A stretch of DNA of 64,000 nt from Nitrosopumilus sp. (GTDB lineage Archaea > Thermoproteota > Nitrososphaeria > Nitrososphaerales > Nitrosopumilaceae): NCBI GenBank assembly GCA_029862745.1, contig JAOTWS010000001.1, forward strand, positions 124,001 through 188,000. Reading direction: 5' to 3'. The notes under the pieces are model-generated. The model made no database searches. It was given only the letters and a program-made list of their open reading frames with translations, and was not told where the DNA came from. The position numbers and the translations under genes are program-made. Shown piece after piece: positions 61,348 through 64,000 of the stretch (position 1 is its first letter; every line of letters begins with the position of its first letter).

Positions 61348-61381
61348 CTAAATTACTCATAATTATTTAGTATTAAGGGTT

Positions 61382-61555
61382 TTATCTTTTAATTTTTAGA
61401 TATATTAAAAGACATAGAGAAATGATACCACCTAAAATTATACTTAGCCCGATCAACCACTCTTGCGAGAACCAACCATAATTTGTAAGGATTAAAAATC
61501 CAATCAGAATGGCAATCACAATTGCCAGACCATAAATTATTATATTTTTAGACAT
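61382..61555 (-). CDS. Two-helix membrane protein, 57 aa
   Basis: Starts MSKNIIIYGLAIVIAILIGF and has two membrane helices joined by NYGWFSQEWL, then ends LCLLIYLKIKR with a basic tail. It has a coherent membrane topology and an ATG. Lies downstream of the region around 61600. No family recognised. Confidence 0.5.
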   Translation of the reverse strand: MSKNIIIYGLAIVIAILIGFLILTNYGWFSQEWLIGLSIILGGIISLCLLIYLKIKR

Positions 61556-61795
61556 GTTTAGATCATATCCAAAATTTTCTTCTTTTTTGGGATAATTGTT
61601 TTATAATCATCATCAGATTGTTCATTAGTTACAGTCATAAATTTAGAATCCACATTCTTTGTATAAACGTGTTATTTTAACATCGATGCTTTTAAGATAT
61701 TTCCAATCCAATTGCAACGGTATTACTATTAGTTATAAATAGTGGCCCAAAAAATCAATCAGAGTTAATTAGTTATTAGTCAACTCGCAGAAAAT

Positions 61796-62089
61796 TTGGA
61801 TTCAGTTATTCCTACTCCAGAAGAACTAGAAAAAACCAATGGAACTAGTGTGATAGTTTCAATATATCATAAATCAGAGGATGGAATACATGGGGAAAAT
61901 TTGTCTATAACATATCCTGCTACAAAAGAACCTGAAAATATTGTAATGACGATTCCATACCAACCCAAAAGGATTGGCAATTCCAAAATTAATACAATTT
62001 TTGAAGAACACTTAATCCAACCTGTGCATAAAACGAACAAAATAAACGAAAAAAGTTCAAAAGTTTATCAGGTCAGCATTTTTACTTAA
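61796..62089 (+). CDS. Hypothetical protein, 97 aa, TTG start
   Basis: Beta-rich soluble protein, start (M)DSVIPTPEELEKTNGTSVI then GENLSITYPATKEPENIVMT. Polar C-terminal part. TTG 61796 is the only start before the conserved-looking region; a TATA-like TTATAAATAG lies about 60 bases upstream. Convergent with the 62086 gene, overlapping 4 bases. Function unknown. Confidence 0.5.
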   Translation: MDSVIPTPEELEKTNGTSVIVSIYHKSEDGIHGENLSITYPATKEPENIVMTIPYQPKRIGNSKINTIFEEHLIQPVHKTNKINEKSSKVYQVSIFT

Positions 62090-62394
62090 TAATCGATCTT
62101 TTTTATTCTAACAGAACTACCTTTGCCTTCTAGATAATGCCCAATAAAATTAGTCATTTGTTCTCCAATTTTATGTCCCAATGCACCCTTCATCATACCT
62201 GATTTTTCAATGATTTGTGTCAATTCCTCACTGATCTGAATATTAAAAAAGGTCCAACCAAATTTTTCAAAAGGTTTTTCAATCACATACCCGTTTTGCA
62301 CATTACATTCTGTTTCTAAATCAGTTAATGCTTGTATTACTATAGAGATTTCTTTCTCATAACTTCTTGTACTTAGTTGAAATAATGGATTCAA
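62086..62394 (-). CDS. Hypothetical protein, 102 aa
   Basis: Alpha/beta protein: RSYEKEISIVIQALTDLETE, then FGWTFFNIQISEELTQIIEK and KIGEQMTNFIGHYLEGKG. No catalytic motif or membrane segment. Ends with KIKKIDY type basic strand. Function unknown. Confidence 0.58.
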   Translation of the reverse strand: MNPLFQLSTRSYEKEISIVIQALTDLETECNVQNGYVIEKPFEKFGWTFFNIQISEELTQIIEKSGMMKGALGHKIGEQMTNFIGHYLEGKGSSVRIKKIDY

Positions 62395-63026
62395 TTAACT
62401 ATATTCCAAACAACTTATGTTTTATATTAAATGAACCAAATATGATGTAAGAATTCTTGTTTTAGATGGAAAATCAAAAAAGAACTGAGAATCTAACTTT
62501 TAAAGTCAATCATAAATAATACTGCGTCTGATTTTTACCCCTGTGAGGTAGTCGTAGCCCATCCGGTTTGAACCTAAAAATATTTTAAAAAAATAAATCA
62601 TCCCAAGAAATGTATCTTAATTAAATGAGTGAGGTACTGTTCTCAATCTTTTTGACATGTACAAATCCCTACAATCTGTACATTAAACCCAAGATTTCCT
62701 CTCTTTAAAATCTGATTTTATACTATACCATTCAAAGCACCTTCAGATTGGATCTATCTTAGAGCTGTAAAATATGATGAAATCGAAGAGACTTGAACAC
62801 TACTAATAAGATGGATCGTATAATGTTATTTTCTAAATTTTAGATATTTGTGAACTTTAAATCCTATAATTGTGAGTATTACAATATACATTTCCAAGTT
62901 TAATGCAGTGATTAGTGCACCTATGAATCATTGTGATGTAAAATTTCTCAAATATTTCAACTGCCAGTTAGTCGTTTGTTAAAGTGCATATTAATATTAA
63001 AAAACCACACCATCATTTTTAGAATA
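62395..63026. other. 630-base intergenic region with a GC-rich island
   Basis: Mostly AT-rich. At 62537-62574, 22 of 38 bases are G or C, and the patch ends in the palindrome GGTTTGAACC (62565-62574), with GAGGTAGTCGTAGCCC before it. That resembles tRNA-type sequence but no cloverleaf closes. On minus the patch reads MGYDYLTGVKIRRSIIYD then stop. The rest holds no accepted gene; CATATTAATATTAAAA near 62990 is the promoter of the next gene. Confidence 0.35.
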
Positions 63027-64000
63027 ATGAACTCATATCATACATTCAAAAACATATCGCCTTCAGTTTATCAAGAAATTAAAGATTTCATCAAATTAAA
63101 ATATAAAATCAAAGTTTTGGAAAAAACTTCACCAGGACTAAAGGAGTCTTTTGACATTTTATCTGAATCTATTAAAGTACACTATTATACAAAGGAGAAA
63201 TTACTTTTTCAATCTAGTCCAACAAACAAAACATATACAAAATTGATTTTTGACATAGATAAGAAATTTTCACTAAATACACTTGATGAAATAGAACAAA
63301 AAATAACTACGATTCCATCAGATGTAAAATTTTTTGTAGGTTGTGATGAGGCAGGTGCAGGTGAAACTTTTGGATCCATGTTTTTAGGATGTGTAATTAT
63401 TGACGTTAAGAATTTAAAAAACATTGAACAAATTTTTGATACTCAAAACATCAAGGAGCTCAACGAGTCTGAAATACTCGAAAAATACAATAAAATCAAA
63501 GAATATTGTAAAATTTTTAAAATAAAATGTGAAGCATCAGAAATTGATGAGAACAGTAAAAATATGCTTCTTGATCAAAAATATGAGGAATTACTAAGCG
63601 AAGCGATTTCTGAAAAAGAAAAATTGTGCGTAATAATTGATGATTATGGAATTAAAAGAGACTTAAAATTATTTTTAGAAAATCTTGAATCTAGAGGAAA
63701 TACCGTAATTGTTGAAAACAAGGCTGATGAAAAGTATCTTGCATGTCAGGCAGCTTCTGTTGTTGCAAGAAAGGAAAGATTTGAGGAAATACAAAACCTT
63801 AACAAAAAATTCAATGTGCAAAATGAATCTGGAAAAATAATTTATCCTGGATCTGGTAACGCTGCAAACTCACAAACTGCAGAATATTTAGAAACATTCA
63901 TGAGACTATATCCTTCTAAAGATCTTCCTCCTTTTGTAAGAAGAAAATGGAATAATGTTAAAAAAATTATTACAAAAAAAAATGGTCAAAAAATTTCACG
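63027..64000 (+). CDS. RNase HIII-like ribonuclease (3' end outside window)
   Basis: Open from ATG 63027 to the window edge (324 codons). Residues 1-100 resemble the N-terminal substrate-binding domain of RNase HIII. The catalytic part starts at FVGCDEAGAGETFGSMFLGC (D107, E108; the usual Arg of DEAGRG is Ala), with IIDDYGIKRD near 205 and NKADEKYLACQAASVVARKE near 234, the third acidic residue and HIII-type helix. YPGSGNAANSQTAEYL follows. It would cut RNA in RNA-DNA hybrids. HIII-type layout is chosen over HII by the N-terminal domain and KADEKYLA motif. Confidence 0.75.
   Translation, partial: MNSYHTFKNISPSVYQEIKDFIKLKYKIKVLEKTSPGLKESFDILSESIKVHYYTKEKLLFQSSPTNKTYTKLIFDIDKKFSLNTLDEIEQKITTIPSDVKFFVGCDEAGAGETFGSMFLGCVIIDVKNLKNIEQIFDTQNIKELNESEILEKYNKIKEYCKIFKIKCEASEIDENSKNMLLDQKYEELLSEAISEKEKLCVIIDDYGIKRDLKLFLENLESRGNTVIVENKADEKYLACQAASVVARKERFEEIQNLNKKFNVQNESGKIIYPGSGNAANSQTAEYLETFMRLYPSKDLPPFVRRKWNNVKKIITKKNGQKIS

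Noticed and set aside
62521-62580. tRNA gene
   Set aside because: The words resemble tRNA arms but no acceptor stem or anticodon arm can be closed on either strand.

Overview
The window is AT-rich, gene-dense archaeal DNA. Gene content points to a Nitrosopumilus-like ammonia-oxidising archaeon (Nitrososphaerota, formerly Thaumarchaeota): CdvB/ESCRT-III, ribosomal protein S25e, RpoK, Alba, deoxyhypusine synthase, archaeal family B DNA polymerase, Hef-type helicase, a NmPin-like parvulin, methylmalonyl-CoA epimerase, PEFG-CTERM and WIKNNA-WWS surface proteins, and pyruvate phosphate dikinase. Many genes have a TATA-like box about 26-28 bases before a start codon (ATG, GTG or TTG), so leaderless transcription seems common; I used this spacing to choose several starts. 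No rRNA gene, convincing tRNA, CRISPR array or insertion sequence was seen.

Layout. 1-8.5 kb: a gene-poor stretch of small hypothetical genes, mini zinc proteins, a PD-(D/E)XK nuclease fragment at the left edge and a decayed gene. 8.5-14.6 kb: a Fe-S DEAH helicase with an apparent CTG start, dihydroxy-acid dehydratase, and a class III adenylyl cyclase followed by an HD-phosphodiesterase/GNAT fusion. 15-17.5 kb: a secreted repeat protein. 17.6-22.3 kb: information processing (deoxyhypusine synthase, S25e, RpoK, Alba, an HTH regulator) and an AsnB-like ATPase. 22.4-27.4 kb: aldo/keto reductase, UbiA prenyltransferase, DUF2203, flavin split-barrel protein. 27.7-36.2 kb: an ion and osmotic homeostasis block (CPA2 antiporter, CNNM/CorC, Usp, MscS, CPA1 antiporter) with an intact and a broken CdvB paralogue. 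36.4-43 kb: surface and redox proteins (PEFG-CTERM protein, MsrA, cupredoxin), a zone of gene decay (39.8-41.2 kb), a methyltransferase and a parvulin. 43.8-50.9 kb: Hef helicase and a signalling island with two more class III cyclase homologues, a FilR1-type regulator, a TPR protein and a 7-8 TM sensor-like protein. 51.4-55.5 kb: an operon of dCMP-deaminase-family protein, PolB, SemiSWEET and triosephosphate isomerase. 56.3-64 kb: PPDK with a KPKS tail, small proteins, an HTH-CBS regulator, methylmalonyl-CoA epimerase, and a RNase HIII-like gene running off the right edge.

The most interesting material is the cyclic-nucleotide signalling content: three class III cyclase homologues within 36 kb, one paired with a phosphodiesterase-like HD protein fused to an acetyltransferase-like domain, and one with altered substrate residues plus an unrecognised C-terminal domain. 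Also notable are related intergenic promoter-like elements at 37.1, 41.2 and 42.9 kb, a candidate structured RNA at 5.2 kb, a broken CdvB paralogue, and an unusually high number of very small zinc-binding proteins, many under 50 codons. All functional statements come from reading motifs by eye; no database search was run.
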